Positions 8,810 to 15,606 of a stretch of 60,242 nucleotides of DNA are shown piece after piece. Source of the stretch: Bacillota bacterium (GTDB lineage Bacteria; Bacillota; Clostridia; Christensenellales; CAG-138); assembly GCA_023459335.1 (NCBI GenBank), contig JAEWUO010000022.1, positions 1 through 60,242 on the forward strand, written 5' to 3'. A program made the translations under genes and the position numbers. Positions within the stretch are counted from its first letter, which is position 1, and every line of letters starts with the position of its first letter. The notes beneath the pieces were generated by a model. The model was given only the letters and a program-made list of their open reading frames with translations, ran no database searches and was not told the origin of the DNA.

Positions 8810-9994
8810 ATGGCAAAGAAGACGATCGAAGACGTAGACGTAACCGGTAAACGAGTGCTCGTGCGCGTGGACTTTAACGTCCCGCTGACCGAGGACGGCA
8901 AAGTCGCAGACGACAAACGCATTGTCGCCGCGCTGCCCACGATTCAATACCTGCTCGACCATAAGGCGAAGGTGATCCTTTGCTCGCATCTGGGCCGCCC
9001 GAAAGGCGTCACTCCCGAATTTTCCATGGCGCCCGTCGGCGAGCGGCTCAGCGAGCTGCTGCCCGACACGCGGATCTGGATGGCGGATGACGTCATCGGC
9101 GAGTCCGCCAGGAGCGCGGTCGCAGATATGAAGGAAGGCGAAATCGTCCTTCTGGAAAACGTCCGCTTCCATCCCGAAGAGGAAAAAAACGACCCCGAGT
9201 TCGCCAAGCAGCTGGCGAGCCTCGCGGAGCTGTATGTATCGGACGCATTTGGAACCGTTCACCGCGCGCACGCGTCCACGGTCGGCGTCGCGGCGTATCT
9301 GCCCGCCGTCGCCGGATTTCTGATCGGCAAAGAGCTCAGCATCATGGGCAAGGCCCTGGAGGATCCAGAACGCCCGTTCGTCGCGATCCTCGGCGGCGCG
9401 AAAGTATCCGACAAGATCGGCGTCATCACGAACCTGCTTGAGAAGTGCGATTCGCTGATCATCGGCGGCGGTATGGCGTATACGTTTTTAAAGGCGCAGG
9501 GGTATCAGATCGGCACGTCTCTGCTGGATGCGGACAGCGTCGGCCTCGCGAAGGAGATCATGGCGAAAGCGAAAGCGAAAGGCGTGAATTTTCTGCTGCC
9601 GGTCGATAACGTAATCGCGGCGGAATACAAAGCGGACGTCGAGCACAAGGTAATCGGTTCGGATAACATCCCCGATGGCTGGATGGGACTCGACATCGGG
9701 CCCAAGACCAGAGAAGCGTTTAGCAAGGTCATTCTGGAAGCGAAGACCGTCATTTGGAACGGACCAATGGGCGTGTTCGAAATGCCCGCGTTCGCCGAGG
9801 GAACCCGCGCGGTCGCGGCGGCCTGCGCGGAGTGCAAGGGCACCACGATCATCGGCGGCGGCGATTCCGCTTCCGCTGTAAAAAAGCTCGGCTTTGCCAA
9901 GCAGATGACGCATATCTCCACGGGCGGAGGCGCATCCCTCGAATTCCTCGAAGGCAAGGTGCTGCCGGGCGTCGCCGTGCTCAACGATAAATAA
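8810..9994 (+). CDS. pgk: Phosphoglycerate kinase
   Basis: 394 residues catalysing 1,3-bisphosphoglycerate + ADP to 3-phosphoglycerate + ATP in glycolysis. The start is set at ATG 8810 (MAKKTIEDVDV) because GGAGGG lies at 8796-8801; an in-frame TTG at 8768 has no ribosome site. Family signatures include VRVDFNVPL, CSHLGRPKG, the hinge region with GGAKVSDKIGV, and the nucleotide-binding C-terminus GGGDSASAV and STGGGASLEFLEG. No gapA gene is adjacent. A GC-rich hairpin and a new promoter separate it from tpiA, so pgk and tpiA-gpmI can be transcribed separately. Confidence 0.97.
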   Translation: MAKKTIEDVDVTGKRVLVRVDFNVPLTEDGKVADDKRIVAALPTIQYLLDHKAKVILCSHLGRPKGVTPEFSMAPVGERLSELLPDTRIWMADDVIGESARSAVADMKEGEIVLLENVRFHPEEEKNDPEFAKQLASLAELYVSDAFGTVHRAHASTVGVAAYLPAVAGFLIGKELSIMGKALEDPERPFVAILGGAKVSDKIGVITNLLEKCDSLIIGGGMAYTFLKAQGYQIGTSLLDADSVGLAKEIMAKAKAKGVNFLLPVDNVIAAEYKADVEHKVIGSDNIPDGWMGLDIGPKTREAFSKVILEAKTVIWNGPMGVFEMPAFAEGTRAVAAACAECKGTTIIGGGDSASAVKKLGFAKQMTHISTGGGASLEFLEGKVLPGVAVLNDK

Positions 9995-10007
9995 ACGGTT
10001 CATCCAC

Positions 10008-10037
10008 CCGCCGGAGCGCAGAACCTGCCTCCGGCGG
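10008..10037 (+). other. GC-rich hairpin between pgk and tpiA
   Basis: A 9-bp perfect stem (10008-10016 with 10029-10037) closes a 12-nt loop just after pgk. No T-run follows, so it may only attenuate read-through or protect the pgk mRNA 3' end. Confidence 0.5.
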
Positions 10038-10038
10038 A

Positions 10039-10067
10039 TTGACAATCGCCAACGGAAACAATATTAT
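10039..10067 (+). promoter_or_regulatory. Promoter of tpiA-gpmI
   Basis: A perfect -35 TTGACA (10039-10044), 17-bp spacer and TATTAT (10062-10067) lie directly behind the post-pgk hairpin. The predicted start is about 20 bp before the tpiA ATG. Confidence 0.75.
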
Positions 10068-10094
10068 CGCAAACTGGAAAGGAATCATCGTATC

Positions 10095-10841
10095 ATGAGA
10101 AAACCAATCATCGCAGGCAACTGGAAAATGAATATGACCCCCGCGGAAGCGGAGCTTCTCGTTGTGGAACTCATCCCGCTGGTTAAAGACGCGGCGTGCG
10201 ACGTCGTCGTCTGCCCGCCGTACGTCGACCTGGCGACCGTAGGCAAGCTGCTCGTCGGCACCAACATCAAGCTCGGCGCGCAGAACATCCATTGGGCGCC
10301 CAAGGGAGCCTTTACCGGCGAAGTCAGCGCGGACATGCTGCTGGCGATGGGCGTCAGCTACGCCATCGTCGGACACAGCGAACGCAGGCAGTACTTCGGC
10401 GAGACCGACGAGACGGTCAATAAGCGCGCCAAAGCCGCGCTGGAAGCGAACATCACGCCTATTATCTGCGTCGGCGAAACGCTCGATCAGCGTGAGAGCG
10501 GCGTGACCGATACGATTGTAAGCAAGCAGACCGTCGCGGCCCTTGCGGGATTTTCGGCGGAAGAGGTCGTCCGCTCGGTCATAGCCTATGAACCCATCTG
10601 GGCGATCGGCACTGGCAAGACCGCGACCAGCGAGGATGCGAACACGACGATCAAAGTCATTCGCGACGCGATCGCCGGCGTTTACGGCAAAAAAGTAGCG
10701 GACGAAGTTCGCATTCAGTACGGCGGAAGCATGAACGCGAAGAATGCCGGCGAACTCATGGCCATGCCGGAGATCGACGGCGGTCTCATCGGCGGCGCGA
10801 GTCTCAAGAGCGAGGACTTCTCAAAGGTGGTTCATTTCTGA
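10095..10841 (+). CDS. tpiA: Triosephosphate isomerase
   Basis: 248 residues, interconverting dihydroxyacetone phosphate and glyceraldehyde 3-phosphate. The active-site set is complete: N9 and K11 in AGNWKMN, H94 in IVGHSERR, and the catalytic E166 in AYEPIWAIGTG, with the phosphate-gripping loop that follows. The start ATG lies at 10095, about 20 bp after the predicted transcription start. Its stop codon overlaps the gpmI start by one base (TGATG), indicating coupled translation of the two glycolytic enzymes. Confidence 0.97.
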   Translation: MRKPIIAGNWKMNMTPAEAELLVVELIPLVKDAACDVVVCPPYVDLATVGKLLVGTNIKLGAQNIHWAPKGAFTGEVSADMLLAMGVSYAIVGHSERRQYFGETDETVNKRAKAALEANITPIICVGETLDQRESGVTDTIVSKQTVAALAGFSAEEVVRSVIAYEPIWAIGTGKTATSEDANTTIKVIRDAIAGVYGKKVADEVRIQYGGSMNAKNAGELMAMPEIDGGLIGGASLKSEDFSKVVHF

Positions 10842-12388
10842 TGACGAAACCGATCACCGCATTAATCATTCTGGACGGCTTCGGCTGCTCCAAGGAGAAG
10901 GATTTCAACGCCATCAAAACCGACGGCGCGGTCAATATTTCACGCCTGTGGAACGAGTATCCACATGTGCAGATCGCCGCGAGCGGCATGGACGTCGGCC
11001 TGCCGGACGGCCAGATGGGAAACAGCGAGGTGGGCCACCTCAATATCGGCGCGGGGCGGATCGTCTATCAGGAACTCACCCGCATTACCAAGTCGATTTC
11101 CGACGGCGACTTCTTCAAAAACAAGGCGTTTCTCGGCGCGGTTGAAAACTGCAAACGCCATAACTCCGCGCTGCATCTGATGGGGCTTTTATCCGATGGC
11201 GGCGTACACTCGCATAACACGCACCTCTATGCGCTTGTGCAGCTTGCGAAAAACGCCGGTCTGGATAAAATCTACGTGCATTGCTTCATGGACGGGCGCG
11301 ACACGCCGCCGAGCAGCGGCAAAGGCTACGTCGAAGAGCTGGACGCGAAGCTCAGGGAGATCGGGGCGGGCAAGATCGCGACCGTGATGGGGCGTTACTA
11401 CGCGATGGACCGCGACAACCGCTATGAACGCGTAGAGAAGGCCTACGCCGCTCTGGTTTACGGCGAAGGGGAAACGGCACTCAGCGGCGCGGAGGCCATG
11501 CAGAAGAGCTATGACAAGGGTGAGACGGACGAATTCGTGCTGCCCACGATCGTGCTGGAAAACGGCAAACCTACGGGAAAGATCTCGGCAAACGACAGCG
11601 TGATCTTCTTCAATTTCCGTCCCGACCGCGCGCGCGAAATCACCCGCACGCTGGTGTTCGGCGATTTCGACACGTTTCCGCGTAAAAACGGTTTTTTCCC
11701 GCTCTATTATGTGACGATGACGCAATACGATAAAACGTTCGGCGAGCGCGTACACGTCGCCTACAAGCCGGAGTCGCTGAGCAATACGTTCGGACAGTAT
11801 CTGGCGGAGCACGGGCTGACACAGCTGCGCATTGCGGAAACGGAGAAGTACGCGCACGTTACCTTCTTCTTTAACGGCGGCGTGGAAGCGCCGAACCCCG
11901 GCGAAGACCGCGCGCTGATCGCATCCCCGAAGGTTGCGACTTACGATCTCAAACCGGAGATGAGCGCGTATGAAGTTGCGCAGGAAGCGGTGAAACGCGT
12001 CGAAAGCGGTAAATACGACGTGATGATCCTGAATTTCGCCAACCCCGATATGGTCGGTCATACGGGCGTGATGGCGGCTGCGACCTCGGCCGTGCACGCG
12101 GTGGATATCTGCGCGGCAAAAGTGGTGGACGCGATCCTGAAGACCGGCGGCCGCTGCATCATCACGGCGGATCACGGCAACTGCGAAAAAATGTGGGACT
12201 ACGCGGAAAACGTGCCGTTCACCGCGCATACGACGAACCCTGTTCCCTGCATCCTCGTGGACAACGATCGTAAAAATGTCACCCTCCGCGAGGGCGGGCG
12301 GCTGAGCGATCTCGCGCCGACGCTGCTCGAGCTTTTAAAGCTGCCGGTACCGAAGGAAATGACCGGGAAATCGCTGATTGTCGGCTGA
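10841..12388 (+). CDS. gpmI: 2,3-bisphosphoglycerate-independent phosphoglycerate mutase
   Basis: 515 residues of the alkaline-phosphatase superfamily mutase that converts 3- to 2-phosphoglycerate using two Mn ions. Metal ligand D12 (ILDGFG) and the phosphorylated S62 (GNSEVGHLNIGAGR) are in place, as are the metal-binding DHGNCEKM and the C-terminal HTTNPVP segment. Length is standard. It overlaps tpiA by one base and ends before the secG promoter. The choice of the Mn-dependent, cofactor-independent mutase is usual in Clostridia. Confidence 0.97.
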   Translation: MTKPITALIILDGFGCSKEKDFNAIKTDGAVNISRLWNEYPHVQIAASGMDVGLPDGQMGNSEVGHLNIGAGRIVYQELTRITKSISDGDFFKNKAFLGAVENCKRHNSALHLMGLLSDGGVHSHNTHLYALVQLAKNAGLDKIYVHCFMDGRDTPPSSGKGYVEELDAKLREIGAGKIATVMGRYYAMDRDNRYERVEKAYAALVYGEGETALSGAEAMQKSYDKGETDEFVLPTIVLENGKPTGKISANDSVIFFNFRPDRAREITRTLVFGDFDTFPRKNGFFPLYYVTMTQYDKTFGERVHVAYKPESLSNTFGQYLAEHGLTQLRIAETEKYAHVTFFFNGGVEAPNPGEDRALIASPKVATYDLKPEMSAYEVAQEAVKRVESGKYDVMILNFANPDMVGHTGVMAAATSAVHAVDICAAKVVDAILKTGGRCIITADHGNCEKMWDYAENVPFTAHTTNPVPCILVDNDRKNVTLREGGRLSDLAPTLLELLKLPVPKEMTGKSLIVG

Positions 12389-12406
12389 TTTGCGGCGGTT
12401 TTCCGC

Positions 12407-12435
12407 TTGCAATCGAATCCGGTGCGTGTTATAAT
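12407..12435 (+). promoter_or_regulatory. Promoter of secG
   Basis: TTGCAA (12407-12412), a 17-bp spacer and a perfect TATAAT (12430-12435). The leader to the secG ATG would be about 110 nt. Confidence 0.7.
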
Positions 12436-12551
12436 CACAAGGCTTAGGCGCCGGAATGACGGCTCCGAACGCGGATTATCGCTGATCTCTCTCCGGCTTG
12501 TGCGGCAGGAAACCGCGCATCAAGGAGATCAAAATTGGAGGAATTTTCAAA

Positions 12552-12788
12552 ATGGAAACTGCGGCGCTTATCATCCGTATCGCGCTGATGTTGATTTCGA
12601 TCCTGCTCGTCGTCGTCGTGCTGCTGCAGAAAACGAAGAGCTCCGGCCTCGGCGCGTCGTTCGGCGGAGAGACCACTTCCTTTACTTCCAAAGGCAAAGC
12701 CGCAAGCCGCGAGGCGAAACTCCAGAAACTGACGATCATTCTTGCGGCAATCGTCGGTGTGCTCGCATTACTCCTGACCATTTTCTAA
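12552..12788 (+). CDS. secG: Preprotein translocase subunit SecG
   Basis: 78 residues when started at ATG 12552, which has a GGAGG site at 12537-12541; a longer frame from GTG-like codons upstream lacks one. SecG is the small two-helix partner of the SecYE channel that assists SecA-driven export. The first helix (LIIRIALMLISILLVVVVLL) is followed by the family signature QKTKSSGLGASFGG and a Ser/Thr-rich loop, then a second helix (LTIILAAIVGVLALLLTIF). It is monocistronic: a promoter lies upstream and a strong terminator downstream. Confidence 0.93.
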   Translation: METAALIIRIALMLISILLVVVVLLQKTKSSGLGASFGGETTSFTSKGKAASREAKLQKLTIILAAIVGVLALLLTIF

Positions 12789-12809
12789 GGGTTGGTTGAG
12801 CGAACCACT

Positions 12810-12839
12810 GCGGCGTGCCGAAACGGCGCGCCGCTTTTT
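12810..12839 (+). terminator. Strong intrinsic terminator after secG
   Basis: An 11-bp GC-rich stem with one G-T wobble (12810-12820 with 12824-12834), an AAA loop and five T residues. Confidence 0.9.
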
Positions 12840-12910
12840 CTGCCAAAACAAGCGCAGGAACCATGACGGAAACGGACAATCGCCGCCGGTTTGATACGCG
12901 GACAAGACGC

Positions 12911-12939
12911 TTGACTTGCCGCGCATGAGCCGGTAAACT
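12911..12939 (+). promoter_or_regulatory. Promoter of smpB-lysA
   Basis: TTGACT (12911-12916), a 17-bp spacer and TAAACT (12934-12939), 50 bp before the smpB ATG. Confidence 0.65.
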
Positions 12940-12989
12940 GATTGTAAAATAATATATTATTTCCGTCGGAAAGGGATAGGGCTGTTTCC

Positions 12990-13457
12990 ATGCCCAAGAG
13001 ACGCGGGGTAAAGCCGGTTGCGCAAAACCGCAAAGCGCACCACGACTACTTCATCGAGGAAACGCTGGAGTGCGGCATCGAACTCTTCGGCACCGAAGTC
13101 AAGTCGCTGCGAAAGGGCGCATGTAACCTTAAGGACAGCTACGCGCAGGTGAAAAACGGCGAGCTGTTCATCATCGGTATGCACGTCAGCCCCTATGAAC
13201 AGGGCAATATCTATAACAAAGACCCTTTCCGCACGAGAAAGCTGCTTGCGCACAAAAGCGAGATCCGCAGGCTGCAGTCCGCTTCCCAGAAAGAGGGGAT
13301 GAGCTTAGTGCCGCTCGAAATCTATCTCAAAGACGGGCGGATGAAGCTGCTTCTGGCGGTTGCCAAAGGAAAAAAGCTATACGATAAACGTCACACGATC
13401 GCCGAACGCGACGCGGACCGCGAGATGGAAAGACGGATCAAGGAGGACAGATCATGA
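12990..13457 (+). CDS. smpB: SsrA-binding protein SmpB
   Basis: 155 residues, normal for SmpB, the tmRNA partner that lets SsrA enter stalled ribosomes. The N-terminus is basic, and the OB-fold signature HHDYFIEETLECGIELFGTEVKSLR, cut here into its parts HDYFIEE and GIELFGTEVKSLR, is followed by SYAQVKNGELFI and HVSPYEQGN. The basic C-terminal tail (KGKKLYDKRHTIAERDADREM), which probes the empty mRNA channel, is present. The tmRNA gene itself lies about 1.4 kb downstream. The smpB stop overlaps lysA by 4 bp. Confidence 0.97.
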   Translation: MPKRRGVKPVAQNRKAHHDYFIEETLECGIELFGTEVKSLRKGACNLKDSYAQVKNGELFIIGMHVSPYEQGNIYNKDPFRTRKLLAHKSEIRRLQSASQKEGMSLVPLEIYLKDGRMKLLLAVAKGKKLYDKRHTIAERDADREMERRIKEDRS

Positions 13458-14704
13458 GAAACCTGCCGTTTACGAAGGAAGGGCTGGAGGCCATCGTAGA
13501 AAAGTACCCGACCCCGTTTCATATTTACGATGAAGCCGGCATCCGCGCGAACGTGAAACGACTGCAGGAGGCGTTCTTCTGGAACGAAGGATTCCGCGAA
13601 TACTTCGCGGTCAAGGCGCTGCCAAACCCTGTGATCATGAAGCTGCTTTATGATATCGGCTGCGGAATGGACTGCTCGTCGCTCACCGAACTCATGCTCT
13701 CCCGCGCTGTGGGGATCACCGGGAAGGATATTATTTTTTCCTCCAACGATACGCCGGCCAGCGAGTTTCAGCTCGCAAGCGAGATGCGCGTACTGATCAA
13801 TCTCGACGACATCACGCACATCGACTTTCTTGCGGCGAACGGCGGCATTCCAAAGACCGTCTGCCTGCGCTTTAACCCCGGCGGCGAATTTCTGCTCGGC
13901 AATACGATCATGGGTAACCCTGGCGAAGCGAAGTATGGCATGACGCGCGATCAGCTGAGCGTCGCTGTGAAACGCCTGCTTGCGCTCGGAGCGACCGAAT
14001 TCGGTTTGCACGCGTTCCTCGTGAGCAACACCACCGACGACGAATATTATCCCGCGCTGGCGAAGAAGCTCTTTAAGACCGCCGTGGAACTGCACGAGGA
14101 AACGGGCGCGGTCTTTACGTTCGTCAACCTATCCGGCGGAATCGGTATCCCTTACCGCCCTTACGAGAAGGAGACGGATATCCGCTATATCGGCGAAGAG
14201 GTGCAGCGCGAATTTGAACGCATCATCGCGCCGAGCGGGATGAAGGTTCGCATTTTTACCGAGCTGGGCCGCTATATCACGGGTCCGTTCGGTTATCTCG
14301 TCACCCGCGCCATCCATAAGAAGGAGACGCACAAGAAGTATATCGGCGTGGACGCCTGCGCCTGCAACCTGATGCGCCCCGCGATGTATGGCGCGTATCA
14401 CCACATCACGGTGATGGGCAAGGAGAACGACCCGCTTACGAACGTTTACGATGTGGTCGGTTCCCTCTGCGAAAACAACGATAAGTTCGCGATCGACCGC
14501 CCGCTGCCGCGCACCGAGCCGGGCGACCTGCTGGTGATTCACGACACGGGCGCCCACGGTTTTTCGATGGGATATAACTACAACGGCAAACTCAGGAGCG
14601 CGGAACTGCTGCTCAAACCCGACGGGAGCGTTCAGCTCATCCGCCGTGCGGAAACGCCGAAGGACTACTTCGGCACCCTGGATATCCTGCGCCTGCCGTT
14701 GTAA
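13454..14704 (+). CDS. lysA: Diaminopimelate decarboxylase-type PLP enzyme
   Basis: 416 residues of the fold-III PLP decarboxylase family. LysA converts meso-diaminopimelate to lysine, the final step of lysine synthesis. The PLP lysine is K54 in EYFAVKALPNP. The glycine-rich phosphate-binding stretch reads NLSGGIGIPY, and the C-terminal active-site motif is GSLCENNDKFA. The ending GFSMGYNYNGKLRSAELL matches LysA of clostridia rather than arginine or ornithine decarboxylase. It overlaps smpB by 4 bp (ATGA), an unusual pairing. Another carboxylyase of the family is the only real alternative. Confidence 0.88.
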   Translation: MRNLPFTKEGLEAIVEKYPTPFHIYDEAGIRANVKRLQEAFFWNEGFREYFAVKALPNPVIMKLLYDIGCGMDCSSLTELMLSRAVGITGKDIIFSSNDTPASEFQLASEMRVLINLDDITHIDFLAANGGIPKTVCLRFNPGGEFLLGNTIMGNPGEAKYGMTRDQLSVAVKRLLALGATEFGLHAFLVSNTTDDEYYPALAKKLFKTAVELHEETGAVFTFVNLSGGIGIPYRPYEKETDIRYIGEEVQREFERIIAPSGMKVRIFTELGRYITGPFGYLVTRAIHKKETHKKYIGVDACACNLMRPAMYGAYHHITVMGKENDPLTNVYDVVGSLCENNDKFAIDRPLPRTEPGDLLVIHDTGAHGFSMGYNYNGKLRSAELLLKPDGSVQLIRRAETPKDYFGTLDILRLPL

Positions 14705-14756
14705 CGCCGCATCGAAACATTCGCGTGAACAGGCGGAAACATTCTGCCGGCCTTGC

Positions 14757-14785
14757 TTGACGCGCCGTGCCGACAGGCATACAAT
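14757..14785 (+). promoter_or_regulatory. Promoter of ssrA
   Basis: TTGACG (14757-14762), 17-bp spacer and TACAAT (14780-14785), 34 bp before the mature tmRNA 5' end. Confidence 0.75.
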
Positions 14786-14819
14786 AGAATTGCGCGGAGA
14801 GAAAATTCCGCGCATTCGT

Positions 14820-15169
14820 GGGGGCGAACCTGGTTTCGACGGGGATCGCCGAGGTTGGATAAGCGAGCCGAAGCCCCGGGCTTCGTTAAAAACGGGAACA
14901 GTTTAAAGTAACTGACAACAATACTTTAGCTGTCGCTGCTTAAGCAGTGACCGTTCGCCTGGGAAAACTTACCGTCTCAGATACGGGCGTCATTTAGGGT
15001 AGGGAACGAACCCGCTTAAGCTTTGCGGCGGGCCGGATTTATGAAGCTACTGAAGCCGATATCCTGCCGGAGGGAGATCGGGGGAGGGAATGTAAAACCC
15101 CGGATACGCTCGTAGAAGGTCTGGTTGAGGGGTTTTCGGACGGGAGTTCGACTCTCCCCGCCTCCACCA
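14820..15169 (+). ncRNA. ssrA: tmRNA (SsrA)
   Basis: One-piece tmRNA of 350 nt that rescues stalled ribosomes with SmpB. The 5' end GGGGGCG (14820-14826) pairs with CGCCTCC near the 3' end, followed by A and an encoded CCA (15167-15169). The 5' region GGTTTCGACGGGG and the T-arm with GTTCGA are diagnostic. The tag frame is read from GAC at 14914 to TAA at 14941-14943. With the alanine carried by tmRNA itself the tag is ADNNTLAVAA, ending in the protease signal LAVAA. It has its own promoter and terminator. Confidence 0.97.
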
Positions 15170-15173
15170 AAAA

Positions 15174-15205
15174 GAAACAAGCCCGCAAGGGCTTATTTCT
15201 TTTTT
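15174..15205 (+). terminator. Intrinsic terminator of ssrA
   Basis: Stem GAAA-C-AAGCCC / GGGCTT-A-TTTC with a GCAA loop (15174-15199), then six T, starting 5 nt after the tmRNA CCA end. Confidence 0.9.
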
Positions 15206-15501
15206 GGCAGTAAGTTCGAAAGGGAGTCGAAGCCCGGCGCAGAAAAGCCACGGAGCGGCTTTTCCCGGGCCGTTACCGAGTCAAACGGACGGCTGAGCAG
15301 GGCGATGAGTTAGTCAATCTGCTATTGCCGTAATGCGCGGCTCACGTTGCCAACATGTTCAGCAGCCAACAGTTCATATATGAACGTATCAGCTTTCACT
15401 GCACTCGCTTTTTAATTTGGGCGATTCTCTTTTATGGACAACCTGTTGTTTCCATATCCTGTTTAATTTTTTTGTCTTTTCATTCGGATCGTGTTGTATA
15501 T
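15206..15501. other. Intergenic region between ssrA and the oxidase cluster
   Basis: About 300 bp with no gene. It holds a hairpin (15243-15249 with 15257-15263, arms AAAAGCC/GGCTTTT) that could be a second terminator. It also holds a perfect 14-bp palindrome GTTCATATATGAAC at 15372-15385, about 115 bp before the oxidase promoter and so a possible operator. The right half is visibly richer in A+T. I saw no copy of the tmRNA 3' end and no integrase remnant. Confidence 0.5.
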
Positions 15502-15530
15502 TTGACAGTTGGGAAATAAAGGTTTAGTAT
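15502..15530 (+). promoter_or_regulatory. Promoter of the cbb3-type oxidase cluster
   Basis: A perfect TTGACA (15502-15507), 17-bp spacer and TAGTAT (15525-15530). The -10 overlaps the in-frame ATG at 15529, so that codon cannot start translation from this promoter; this supports the start at 15607. No FNR-type TTGAT-N4-ATCAA box is present. Confidence 0.7.
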
Positions 15531-15606
15531 GAACCATATACAAATTCTGAACGTGCGAATCTCTTGCATATTGTTTTTCATATTTATTTCGGGTTGGGAG
15601 CGTAAA

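Noticed and set aside
15529..15606. An earlier in-frame ATG for the fused oxidase.
   Set aside because: It overlaps the -10 box of the best promoter and has no ribosome site; ATG 15607 has GGGAG in the right place.
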